64,000 nt of DNA from an uncultured Prevotellaceae bacterium (GTDB lineage Bacteria > Bacteroidota > Bacteroidia > Bacteroidales > Bacteroidaceae), in NCBI GenBank assembly GCA_900316585.1, contig ONDM01000005.1, positions 186,001 through 250,000 of the forward strand, in the 5' to 3' direction. This document shows positions 7,706 to 14,531 of this stretch, in pieces. A program made the translations under genes and the position numbers. How positions within the stretch are numbered: the first letter of the stretch is position 1; each line of letters opens with the position of its first letter. Below the pieces are notes generated by a model. It was not told the DNA's origin. It was given only the letters and a program-made list of their open reading frames with translations, and searched no databases.

Positions 7706-8587
7706 TTATTGATTCCAGTTTTTTGCAGAAAGGAGGGTATTTTCAACCCAGTATAAGAATTGAGTTTGTGGTATGCTTTCTGCTAATTTCTTTGCCTTAA
7801 GATAGAGTGGAAGTCCGTCCCTGGAGTCGTGCCATAAATCTACAAATGCGTAATTATATCTTTCTTTTGGCATTTGTTCCTTCATGTATTTGAATGCATC
7901 TTCATGAATGATTTTGACTTTTTCTTTATGAGGAAACTGTGGAAGAATGAATGTTTGGAATAAGTCGATAATGGACTTGTCTCGTTCCACTACGGTGATG
8001 TGCTCAACGTTGTTTTTCAAGGAAACCATGAAGGTGTAATATCCTAGACCTAACCCGAATGTGATCACATTTCCGCTTACATAACGGATGGGTTTTCTCA
8101 TGGAACGGATTTCACTAGGTTTGACAGCCATCCACTCTTGCCCTTTCTCATAAACAGCAGGATAACGGAAACTGTGAGAGAAAAATCCTATCTGAGGAAT
8201 TTCCACACCATTGGGTTCTATTACTATATCGTCACAAATGAATGCTTCGTATGGCTGATAGATGTCGAACTGAAAGTTCCAATTGTTCTTGTTCGCAGAT
8301 GGGATTTGGATATACTGAAAATAAGGGTCATTGATAAATTCATTTGGGTTCAGTTCATGAACTCCTTTCCAGATATAAGTTTCTTCTAATAAACGGTCAT
8401 GTTCATTATTGGGGTTAAGGCCGAGCAATCCACTGAATAGCGCTTGAAAAATCCGTTCAGGTTCCAACCCAGAAGGGTTAACGTCTTGCATGATTTCAGG
8501 TGTTATGGCGCAAGGATTGTAGTTTAGATAATCTGCAATCTTCAGTGCAATTTCGTTATTTTGGAGCTGTATGGGAGTATGATTCAT
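7706..8587 (-). CDS. SAM-dependent methyltransferase-fold protein (spermidine-synthase-like)
   Basis: The start at 8585-8587 (MNHTPIQLQNN) is preferred to a longer frame from 8650, because it overlaps the stop of the upstream GNAT gene by one base (TAATG), a typical coupled junction. In the C-terminal half a Rossmann-type nucleotide-binding core is visible: GNVITFGLGLGYYTFMVS, an acidic VVERDKSIIDLF after beta-2, then HEDAFKYM and YNYAFVDLW. This resembles class I methyltransferases and spermidine synthases. The N-terminal 150 residues are not recognised. A substrate cannot be named, and an aminopropyl or methyl transfer role is only inferred. Confidence 0.72.
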   Translation of the reverse strand: MNHTPIQLQNNEIALKIADYLNYNPCAITPEIMQDVNPSGLEPERIFQALFSGLLGLNPNNEHDRLLEETYIWKGVHELNPNEFINDPYFQYIQIPSANKNNWNFQFDIYQPYEAFICDDIVIEPNGVEIPQIGFFSHSFRYPAVYEKGQEWMAVKPSEIRSMRKPIRYVSGNVITFGLGLGYYTFMVSLKNNVEHITVVERDKSIIDLFQTFILPQFPHKEKVKIIHEDAFKYMKEQMPKERYNYAFVDLWHDSRDGLPLYLKAKKLAESIPQTQFLYWVENTLLSAKNWNQ

Positions 8588-9072
8588 TATTTTATTGTTT
8601 TCTGAAAGGCTAATCTTGAACTTCCATTTTCTAAATAAATCACGCCACAATAGTTAAAACCATTCTTCTTCAGCAATTTTCGCATAATAAGATTGTCTTC
8701 ATGTGTGTCTATGCGAATGGTTTTCGTTTTGCTAAAAGCAAAGTCGAGTATTTTATTCATGATGCCATGAACCTGAGGAATAGAGGCTACCCTGTGGATT
8801 ACTGCATAAGAATCGTCATTCAGCCAGTTCCCTTTATAAATGTATTGGTATGTAGGATCTGGCCCCTCCATCAGTACAAAAGTTGCTATTGCCTCTCCTC
8901 CTTGGAAAATAAGATAGCTGACACCTTTGTCTACATCCTTAAGAACCTGTTCACGGGAAGGATAGCCAACTTTCCACTGGTTTAAGTTGCCTTCTGCTGC
9001 CATTTTCTTTCTCCCTTCTTCCAGGAGGCATAAAATGAGGTCTACATCTGATATTGATGACTTACGAATCAT
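8587..9072 (-). CDS. GNAT family N-acetyltransferase
   Basis: The 161-residue protein begins MIRKSSISDVDLILCLLEEGR and has the GNAT core blocks YAVIHRVASIPQVHG (beta-4 with the start of the acetyl-CoA site), IRIDTHEDNLIMRKLLKKNGF and YCGVIYLENGS. It is the first gene of a two-gene unit with the methyltransferase-like protein, joined by a TAATG overlap. The substrate (amino group of a small molecule or protein) is not predictable from sequence. The standard Q/RxxGxG/A acetyl-CoA loop is replaced by PQVHGIM, as in one GNAT subgroup common in Bacteroidales. Confidence 0.87.
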   Translation of the reverse strand: MIRKSSISDVDLILCLLEEGRKKMAAEGNLNQWKVGYPSREQVLKDVDKGVSYLIFQGGEAIATFVLMEGPDPTYQYIYKGNWLNDDSYAVIHRVASIPQVHGIMNKILDFAFSKTKTIRIDTHEDNLIMRKLLKKNGFNYCGVIYLENGSSRLAFQKTIK

Positions 9073-9226
9073 TTGGTATTCCTATTCATAAAACTAGGAA
9101 AAGACAATCGTTTTTCTTTTTCTGAGCAAATATAACCATATTATTTCAAATATACTAGATTTATAAGAGAGGATTTGTACAAAATTGCATGAGTTTGGTC
9201 AAGTCAAAAATCAAGCCTTGTAAAAT

Positions 9227-9328
9227 TATCGCTTGCGACATATTGTTAAGATATCTTTACCCAAACAATATCGTTGACGATATTTTATTAAAGAGCGTTA
9301 AGAATGAGATATTATCGTTTGCGATATT
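9227..9328 (+). promoter_or_regulatory. Three palindromic operator-like sites upstream of gpx
   Basis: Three related palindromes of the form TATCGnnnnCGATA lie in this stretch: 9227-9240 (imperfect right half), 9267-9284 (perfect arms AATATCGT/ACGATATT with a 2-base spacer) and 9313-9326. The third covers the -33 box of the gpx promoter. The layout is typical of repression by a dimeric winged-helix regulator, for example of the MarR/OhrR kind. The regulator is not in this window and its identity is inferred. The rest of the 9073-9381 intergenic stretch holds nothing else I recognise. Confidence 0.65.
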
Positions 9329-9348
9329 ATTTGGTTTTTATAATTTTG
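9318..9348 (+). promoter_or_regulatory. Promoter of the glutathione-peroxidase-type gene
   Basis: A TTTG -33 box (9318-9321) is followed after 19 bases by TAATTTTG (9341-9348), a perfect -7 match. The -33 box forms the centre of the third palindrome, so an occupied operator would block the promoter. Confidence 0.7.
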
Positions 9349-9381
9349 CATCAAAATAAGAAATATAATAGAATTTAGAAT

Positions 9382-9864
9382 ATGGAAACAATTTACGATT
9401 TTAAAGCACTCACAAATAAGGGTAAGGAATTAGATTTCTCACAGTTTAAGGGAAAGGTTTTACTTATTGTCAATACAGCAAGTAAATGTGGTTTTACTCC
9501 ACAATTTAAAGGTCTGGAAGAACTGAACCAAAAATATAAAGAAAAAGGACTAGTTGTAATAGGTTTCCCATGCAATCAGTTCGCCCACCAAGATCCGGGA
9601 ACTGATGATGAGATTAGCAGTTTCTGCCAAATCAATTATGGAGTGACTTTTCAGATTATGAAGAAAATAGATGTAAACGGAGAGAATGCAGATCCTGTCC
9701 TCAAATTTTTAAAGAAGGAAACAGGTGGATTCCTTTCCGATGCCATCAAGTGGAACTTTACCAAGTTCTTGATATCCAAGGATGGTAAGACAATCAAGCG
9801 TTATGCTCCTGTTACAGCTCCTTCCAAGTTGGAAAAGGAAATAGAAATTATGTTGGAGGCTTAA
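9382..9864 (+). CDS. Glutathione peroxidase family enzyme (probably thioredoxin-dependent)
   Basis: The 160-residue protein has the complete GPx signature: VNTASKCGFTPQFKGLE with peroxidatic Cys36, GFPCNQFAHQ with Cys64, and IKWNFTKFLI. The active-site residue is Cys, not selenocysteine. Bacteroidales generally lack glutathione, so thioredoxin is the likely reductant, as in other bacterial Cys-GPx enzymes. It reduces hydrogen and organic peroxides in the cytoplasm. It is monocistronic, with a promoter inside a palindrome array and a strong hairpin terminator at 9889-9950. This suggests inducible expression under peroxide or organic hydroperoxide stress. Confidence 0.94.
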   Translation: METIYDFKALTNKGKELDFSQFKGKVLLIVNTASKCGFTPQFKGLEELNQKYKEKGLVVIGFPCNQFAHQDPGTDDEISSFCQINYGVTFQIMKKIDVNGENADPVLKFLKKETGGFLSDAIKWNFTKFLISKDGKTIKRYAPVTAPSKLEKEIEIMLEA

Positions 9865-9888
9865 CTATAGGTTCATATAATTAATTAT

Positions 9889-9950
9889 AAACTTCAGTAT
9901 TAGCTCTGTGCCCATTTCTATTTGGCAAACAGACTGATACTGAAGTTTTT
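9889..9950 (+). terminator. Terminator after gpx
   Basis: A perfect 12-base stem has arms 9889-9900 (AAACTTCAGTAT) and 9937-9948 (ATACTGAAGTTT) with a 36-base loop. It runs into TTTTT and a T-rich tail. It may also end the convergent GH97 transcript. Confidence 0.75.
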
Positions 9951-10001
9951 GATTTCTTTTTAATGCCTTTTGGTATTCTTTATACCATATTTAATACTTT
10001 C

Positions 10002-11975
10002 TTATAATAATTTCAGAATTGCCACATAACCACCCGCTCTAGCCAGTCTGATAGGTAGAAGTTTTTCACTTTTAATCTTGATGGTCTTATGCTCACAATC
10101 TGTGGCTTTAACATTTGCTTTCTTCCCATCTTTCCAGTACTCAAGGCTATAGTTGCCAGCTGGAAGAAAGCTCAAATCAATGCTGATGGTACGCTCTTTG
10201 CTGTTATTAAGTATACCCAAGAACCATTCATCACCACTTTTTTTAGCAAGAGCAACGTAAGTTTCAGGGTCACCACCTAAAAAGCGAATATCATCCCAAG
10301 TGGTAGGGACTACCTGCAAGAAGTCTTCTCCTACTTGACCATATACATTGTCAGGATGGTCACAGAAACACATAAAAGGACTTTCATAAATGACGAACTT
10401 TGCAAGTTCTGCAGATCGGGTGTTGGAGACTAAAGTAGGAGATTGACATTTGAACTGCTCTTTAGTCACATTGAGAAATCCGCCTGGAGTATAGTCCATC
10501 TGGCCTGCGAGTAGGCGTGTATAGGCCAATTTTACATTGTGCTCTGGAGTAACTTTTTCCGACCATTTATAATTTTCATTGCCTAAAACCCCTTCACGGG
10601 TAAGCATGTGAGGATAGGTGCGTTCTATTCCATCAGGTTTATAGGCTCCATGTAGGTCAAGCATAAGTTCGTTTTCTGCAGTAGCCTTAATGATACGTCG
10701 GTACCAGTTCACCATATCTTGATCGTCACGGTCCATGAAATCTATTTTCACGCCTTTTACTCCCCATTTGTGGTACAAGGGAAAGGCTGTCTTGTATTGG
10801 TCATTGTTATTTGCATCTTCACACCTCATCCAAAGCCAGATGTCTACATTCTTTGAGTTGGCATAGCTGATGAGTTCCGGCATGTTCAGTTGTGGAGCTA
10901 CTGCTGTGACATCAGCTTTCGGCTCATTATATGGTCCATACCATGTCCAGTCGATGAGCATGTATGGCCATCCTTCTTTTGCTGCAAAGTCAATATATTG
11001 TTTGATTACATCCTGTTCCATTTTGATTTCAGCACTCCACCAGTGGTCCCATGCAGACATACCAGGCTTAATCCATGCGGTGTTTTCCAACACGCAGTCT
11101 GGGTTCAGCGAACGGATAATCTCACTTTCAATGAATTTCCCAGGATTGTGACCTACCATGATTACACGCCAGGAACTGTTCACCTCCTCGTCAAAACGTG
11201 CTTTTACACCATTTTCATCTTCTCCCCAAATAGGGGTCAATTTAGTGTCGAGCATCTGAAAACCATTTTTGGCATCAGTGCTTCGTCCCAAATAGAATGC
11301 TGGGAAATTGTCCATATTTGCCTCTGTCAGTGCCAACCAGTTGTCATTGTCAATTTTGATAAGCCCAGGAAGGCCAGCATGAATGTCTGTTTTAATCTCT
11401 TTTACTTGAGTCTTGATGAATTCGCCTTCTTGTGATGATTTGTAACTTTTACCATCGTCTGCATAAGCAAAGTCTGGAATCCAAAGATAAGATTGTTCAG
11501 GAACAGCGTAACCTGTCAACTCCTTCATAATCTCTCGATTTCCTAATACAGGTATCCCATATAAAGTATAGCGGAAGGCAACTCCATCATCCATCACACG
11601 GAAAGCAACGTCCATTCTTCGATATTCGTCACTTTTTTCTTTCAAATGTAGCACCAATTCATTATATGGCACACGGCATTCAGCATGCTTGTTGCGTACG
11701 ATTGGAGTCCATTCTTCCACACCTGCTTTAATAATGGCATTATTGGTTACAGTAAAATTGCCTTTCATGTCAGTCTCCCCTTTTAGTTGGAACCCCATAG
11801 GCGATGTTCCTATAAGAGTTTTCCCATCAAGACTAACAGAATAAGTTAGTGTCTCTTGGTTGCAGACTTGCAATGTGATGTGTCCGTCAGGCGACTGAAT
11901 AGTATAGTCTTGTGCTATTACCATGTGGCACATAAATGACATTATGCAGACTAAGGTGAGAATGTGTTTTTTCAT
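10002..11975 (-). CDS. Glycoside hydrolase family 97 (SusB-like alpha-glycosidase)
   Basis: The 657-residue protein has a signal peptide (MKKHILTLVCIMSFMCHMVIA), an N-terminal beta-sandwich (about 22-280), a (beta/alpha)8 barrel (about 290-560) and a C-terminal beta domain. GH97 hallmarks include WDHWWSAEI, YMLIDWTWYGPY, DIWLWMRCED, GVKGVKIDFMDRDDQ and LDLHGAYKPDG. GH97 contains inverting alpha-glucosidases (SusB) and retaining alpha-galactosidases. The Asp in KIDFMDRDDQ corresponds to the nucleophile position described for the retaining type, so alpha-galactosidase or a related retaining activity is my inference. It is periplasmic. A TAACTTTG -7 element lies at 12006-12013 on the minus strand. 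There is no susC or susD next to it. Confidence 0.93.
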   Translation of the reverse strand: MKKHILTLVCIMSFMCHMVIAQDYTIQSPDGHITLQVCNQETLTYSVSLDGKTLIGTSPMGFQLKGETDMKGNFTVTNNAIIKAGVEEWTPIVRNKHAECRVPYNELVLHLKEKSDEYRRMDVAFRVMDDGVAFRYTLYGIPVLGNREIMKELTGYAVPEQSYLWIPDFAYADDGKSYKSSQEGEFIKTQVKEIKTDIHAGLPGLIKIDNDNWLALTEANMDNFPAFYLGRSTDAKNGFQMLDTKLTPIWGEDENGVKARFDEEVNSSWRVIMVGHNPGKFIESEIIRSLNPDCVLENTAWIKPGMSAWDHWWSAEIKMEQDVIKQYIDFAAKEGWPYMLIDWTWYGPYNEPKADVTAVAPQLNMPELISYANSKNVDIWLWMRCEDANNNDQYKTAFPLYHKWGVKGVKIDFMDRDDQDMVNWYRRIIKATAENELMLDLHGAYKPDGIERTYPHMLTREGVLGNENYKWSEKVTPEHNVKLAYTRLLAGQMDYTPGGFLNVTKEQFKCQSPTLVSNTRSAELAKFVIYESPFMCFCDHPDNVYGQVGEDFLQVVPTTWDDIRFLGGDPETYVALAKKSGDEWFLGILNNSKERTISIDLSFLPAGNYSLEYWKDGKKANVKATDCEHKTIKIKSEKLLPIRLARAGGYVAILKLL

Positions 11976-12141
11976 GCTCTATTATTCATTTCTAGTTTAA
12001 CATTACAAAGTTACAAAAAAACTTCAATCTTGAGTAAAAATAACATGAATTCGATATTTTTCACCCACCTTGCTGATTTTATCATCTAACTATCCGGTAG
12101 TATTTTTTTAAGATGATAAATGCTCTTATATTCAGGGCTCA

Positions 12142-12171
12142 TTTGTTATTTCTTGATTTTTCTTATCTTTG
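12142..12171 (+). promoter_or_regulatory. Promoter of the GNAT-DNPH1 fusion gene
   Basis: A TTTG -33 box at 12142-12145 and TATCTTTG at 12164-12171 are separated by 18 bases. Transcription would start about 15 bases before the ATG at 12192. Confidence 0.55.
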
Positions 12172-12191
12172 CAAAAAAGTTAATGTGAATT

Positions 12192-13097
12192 ATGGCATAT
12201 AGTGGGCATTACATTCTACATCAGGCAACTCCTTTTGAACTGGAGGGAATCTCTTTTGTGGAGAGTGTCTGTTTTCCGGAGTCAGAGGCTGCTTCTTGGG
12301 AATCTTTATCAGAAAGGATAAAGGTTTTTGGCAAACATTTTACGTGTATGCTTAGCGAAGAACGAGTAATAGGTTATGTGGCTGGATTGGTGACAGATGA
12401 GTGGAATCTTACCGATGAAATGTATGGGAATCCTTCCATGCATAATGAGAAGGGCAAGTGGCAGATGATTTTCAGTGTTGCCACTCTTCCAGAATATCAA
12501 GGTAAAGGTGTTGCTTCAGAATTGATGAAAGCCTTCATAGCTCAGGCACGTGAAGAAGGTAGGGATGGTGTGGTTCTTACTTGCAAGGAAAGTATGGTGC
12601 GTTTTTACAGTAAGTTAGGTTTTGTAAATGAAGGTGTTTCTGCATCAACCCATGGTGGTGTTGTATGGTACCAGATGCGTCTCTTCTTGAAGACTGCGGT
12701 TTATTTTGCTGGTTCTATCCGTGGTGGAAGATCGGATGCCACTCTGTATAGACGCATCATTAAGCATATACAGAAAAAAGCAGTGGTGCTGACCGAACAT
12801 GTCGGCAGCAGTAAACTGGAACTCAAAGAACAGGGTCGGGATAAGGATGCTAAAATATATGAGCAGGATACAGCCTGGCTTCGCGAAAGCGACTTGCTTA
12901 TCGGTGAGTGTACTTGCCCGTCACTGGGAGTTGGATACGAATTAGCTTATGCCGAACGTTTCAATAAGCCTTGTTATCTTTTCTATAATAAGACCAAGAC
13001 CCAGTTGTCTGCCATGCTGACTGGGAATTCTTATTACCACATTTATCCTTATGAAGACCCTGAAGAAATATTCACGATTTTGGATAAGATATTGTAA
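12192..13097 (+). CDS. GNAT acetyltransferase fused to a DNPH1/Rcl-like nucleotide N-hydrolase
   Basis: This 301-residue protein has two parts. Residues 1-165 are a GNAT domain, with FSVATLPEYQGKGVASELM carrying the acetyl-CoA loop QGKGVA (103-108) and a typical C-terminal FYSKLGF. Residues 169-301 match 2'-deoxynucleoside 5'-phosphate N-hydrolase 1 (DNPH1, also called Rcl): YFAGSIRGGRSD (171-182), VVLTEHVG (198-205), YEQDTAWLRESDLLIGE with Asp226, and PSLGVGYELAYA with the likely catalytic Glu250. DNPH1 removes the base from deoxynucleoside monophosphates; the human enzyme clears 5-hydroxymethyl-dUMP. All catalytic-looking residues are kept in both halves. There is no signal peptide. The gene is monocistronic with its own promoter. 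I do not know the acetyl acceptor. Confidence 0.85.
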   Translation: MAYSGHYILHQATPFELEGISFVESVCFPESEAASWESLSERIKVFGKHFTCMLSEERVIGYVAGLVTDEWNLTDEMYGNPSMHNEKGKWQMIFSVATLPEYQGKGVASELMKAFIAQAREEGRDGVVLTCKESMVRFYSKLGFVNEGVSASTHGGVVWYQMRLFLKTAVYFAGSIRGGRSDATLYRRIIKHIQKKAVVLTEHVGSSKLELKEQGRDKDAKIYEQDTAWLRESDLLIGECTCPSLGVGYELAYAERFNKPCYLFYNKTKTQLSAMLTGNSYYHIYPYEDPEEIFTILDKIL

Positions 13098-13110
13098 CTA
13101 TGAAATAGTC

Positions 13111-13881
13111 CTAAAGAAATAGTTCAGCCTTGGAAAACAAACGAGCTTTCCCTCCTACCAGGGTCCTTCCTTTCAATTGTTTGCAGTAGAGTTCCCCTCC
13201 TCTGGCTGAAGCTTGGTAGGCTGTAATTTCTACCTTATTCAAAGCCTTTGCCCAGTAGGGGATAATGTGACAGTGCCCACTTCCGCAGACTGGGTCTTCG
13301 TGGATACCTACTTTAGGAGCAAAAGAACGTGAGATACAATCATATTCCTTTCCAGGTGCGGTGACATGAAGCAGGGAGCCGGGCAATCTCAGCAAATCTT
13401 TATCTTCTGGATTCATACAACGTACTGCCTGTTCATCATCTAGGATACAAAGCAGGTCACGCCCCATGTAGGCTTTGAAAGGTCTGACTCCTATGACGGA
13501 TTCCATCTCATCTGTCACGGGGATTTCCTTCAAAGGATAGGTTGGAAAATCCATCTCATAAATATCTCCTTTCCTGGTAACCTTCAGTTTCCCAGCCAAG
13601 GTGTTAAATATGACTTCATCTTTTTTTTCATATTCATTTAAGATGACAAACCCTGTACCAATAGTTGCATGACCGCATCCGTCTATTTCCTGGGTAGGGG
13701 TGAACCATCTCAAGTGGTAGGACCCCCCTTCTTTGACGGCAAAGGCTGTTTCACTCAGGTTGTTCTCCCGAGCTATGCTCATCATGAGTTCGTCGGGAAT
13801 CCATTCTTGCAAGACACAGACAGCAGCGGGATTCCCTTGAAATGGCTGGTCTGAAAAGACGTCGACGATAAACTGTTTCAT
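13111..13881 (-). CDS. PhzF family isomerase/epimerase
   Basis: The start at 13879-13881 (MKQFIVDVFSDQPFQGNPAAVC) is the usual PhzF opening. A longer ATG at 13915-13917 overlaps a perfect -7 element (TATCTTTG, minus strand, 13915-13922) and so cannot be used. Conserved blocks are NNLSETAFAV (with the catalytic Glu), LRWFTPTQEIDGCGHATIG and HEDPVCGSGHCHIIPYW, which together make the two-lobed diaminopimelate-epimerase fold. PhzF itself isomerises a phenazine precursor. Stand-alone relatives like this one have mostly unknown substrates, and no phenazine genes are nearby. The gene converges on the GNAT-DNPH1 gene. Confidence 0.9.
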   Translation of the reverse strand: MKQFIVDVFSDQPFQGNPAAVCVLQEWIPDELMMSIARENNLSETAFAVKEGGSYHLRWFTPTQEIDGCGHATIGTGFVILNEYEKKDEVIFNTLAGKLKVTRKGDIYEMDFPTYPLKEIPVTDEMESVIGVRPFKAYMGRDLLCILDDEQAVRCMNPEDKDLLRLPGSLLHVTAPGKEYDCISRSFAPKVGIHEDPVCGSGHCHIIPYWAKALNKVEITAYQASARGGELYCKQLKGRTLVGGKARLFSKAELFL

Positions 13882-13998
13882 CTCTTTTGTTTCGTAGCGC
13901 AATATGTTACGATGCAAAGATATATTATTTTGATTAGCTATGTTTCGTTATTTCATAAATAATAACCTGTTAAGAGTGCAATCTTTTGGAAAATATCG

Positions 13999-14006
13999 TA
14001 TTTTTG
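13999..14006 (+). promoter_or_regulatory. -7 element for the DUF4250 gene pair
   Basis: TATTTTTG is a perfect TAnnTTTG match. A start near 14013 puts the upstream ATG at 13986 outside the transcript and so decides the gene start at 14031. No good -33 box is seen. Confidence 0.4.
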
Positions 14007-14030
14007 CAGCCGGAAAAAAGAAAAGAGCAA

Positions 14031-14249
14031 ATGGAATACCTGCCCAAAGACCCTGCCATATTAGTATCCAGTATAAATATGTTGCTGCGTGATGAGGAAT
14101 TTGATTCCCTGGAATCACTCTGTTACAGCTTTAACACTATTCCTGATGAGGTGAAGGCGTATCTGAAGCCTTTTGGTTATGTCTACAGCGAAGAACAGAG
14201 GCAGTTCCGTCCCGATGGTTTTGATGAAGTTAAAACCCCACAATCATGA
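14031..14249 (+). CDS. DUF4250 domain protein
   Basis: From the ATG at 14031 this is a 72-residue protein beginning MEYLPKDPAILVSSINMLLR, the signature of DUF4250. A further ATG at 13986 lies upstream of the -7 element and is therefore rejected. The sequence is acidic and helical, with no membrane segment and no Cys pairs. The domain's function is unknown. Its stop overlaps the start of the next small gene by four bases (ATGA), so the two are translationally coupled. Confidence 0.82.
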   Translation: MEYLPKDPAILVSSINMLLRDEEFDSLESLCYSFNTIPDEVKAYLKPFGYVYSEEQRQFRPDGFDEVKTPQS

Positions 14250-14497
14250 TTTCAAGAGCCAGCATAGAATCGGCTTATTGCTTCTTCCATCAGAAACAGC
14301 GGGTGTATCAGTATTCCACCATGGAATGGCAGAAGGATGACATAGAGGTTGCCATAGGTGAATATGTGGATCAGATGGACGAAGAACTCTATGAGTATCT
14401 TTCTAAAGGTAATCCTGACTATTTGTTTAATCATGAGACCTTCGGAAATGAATTGCAGCATGCAGTACAAGAACTGGACAAACTAATGGAAAGATAA
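14246..14497 (+). CDS. Small conserved-looking protein of unknown function, coupled to DUF4250
   Basis: This 83-residue frame begins MISRASIESAYCFFHQK and shares an ATGA overlap with the DUF4250 gene. It is acidic, rich in Tyr, Glu and Gln, and has no signal peptide, membrane helix or known motif. I do not recognise the family. The tight coupling, normal codon use and helical C-terminus (HAVQELDKLMER) support it being real. A shared role with DUF4250 is inferred from position alone. Confidence 0.7.
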   Translation: MISRASIESAYCFFHQKQRVYQYSTMEWQKDDIEVAIGEYVDQMDEELYEYLSKGNPDYLFNHETFGNELQHAVQELDKLMER

Positions 14498-14531
14498 GAA
14501 TCTCTAAATATTTGTAATCCTCTGAAGTTAT

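Noticed and set aside
10890-11435. 181-codon plus-strand frame inside the GH97 gene
   Set aside because: It overlaps the conserved catalytic part of GH97 on the other strand and shows no protein-like pattern.
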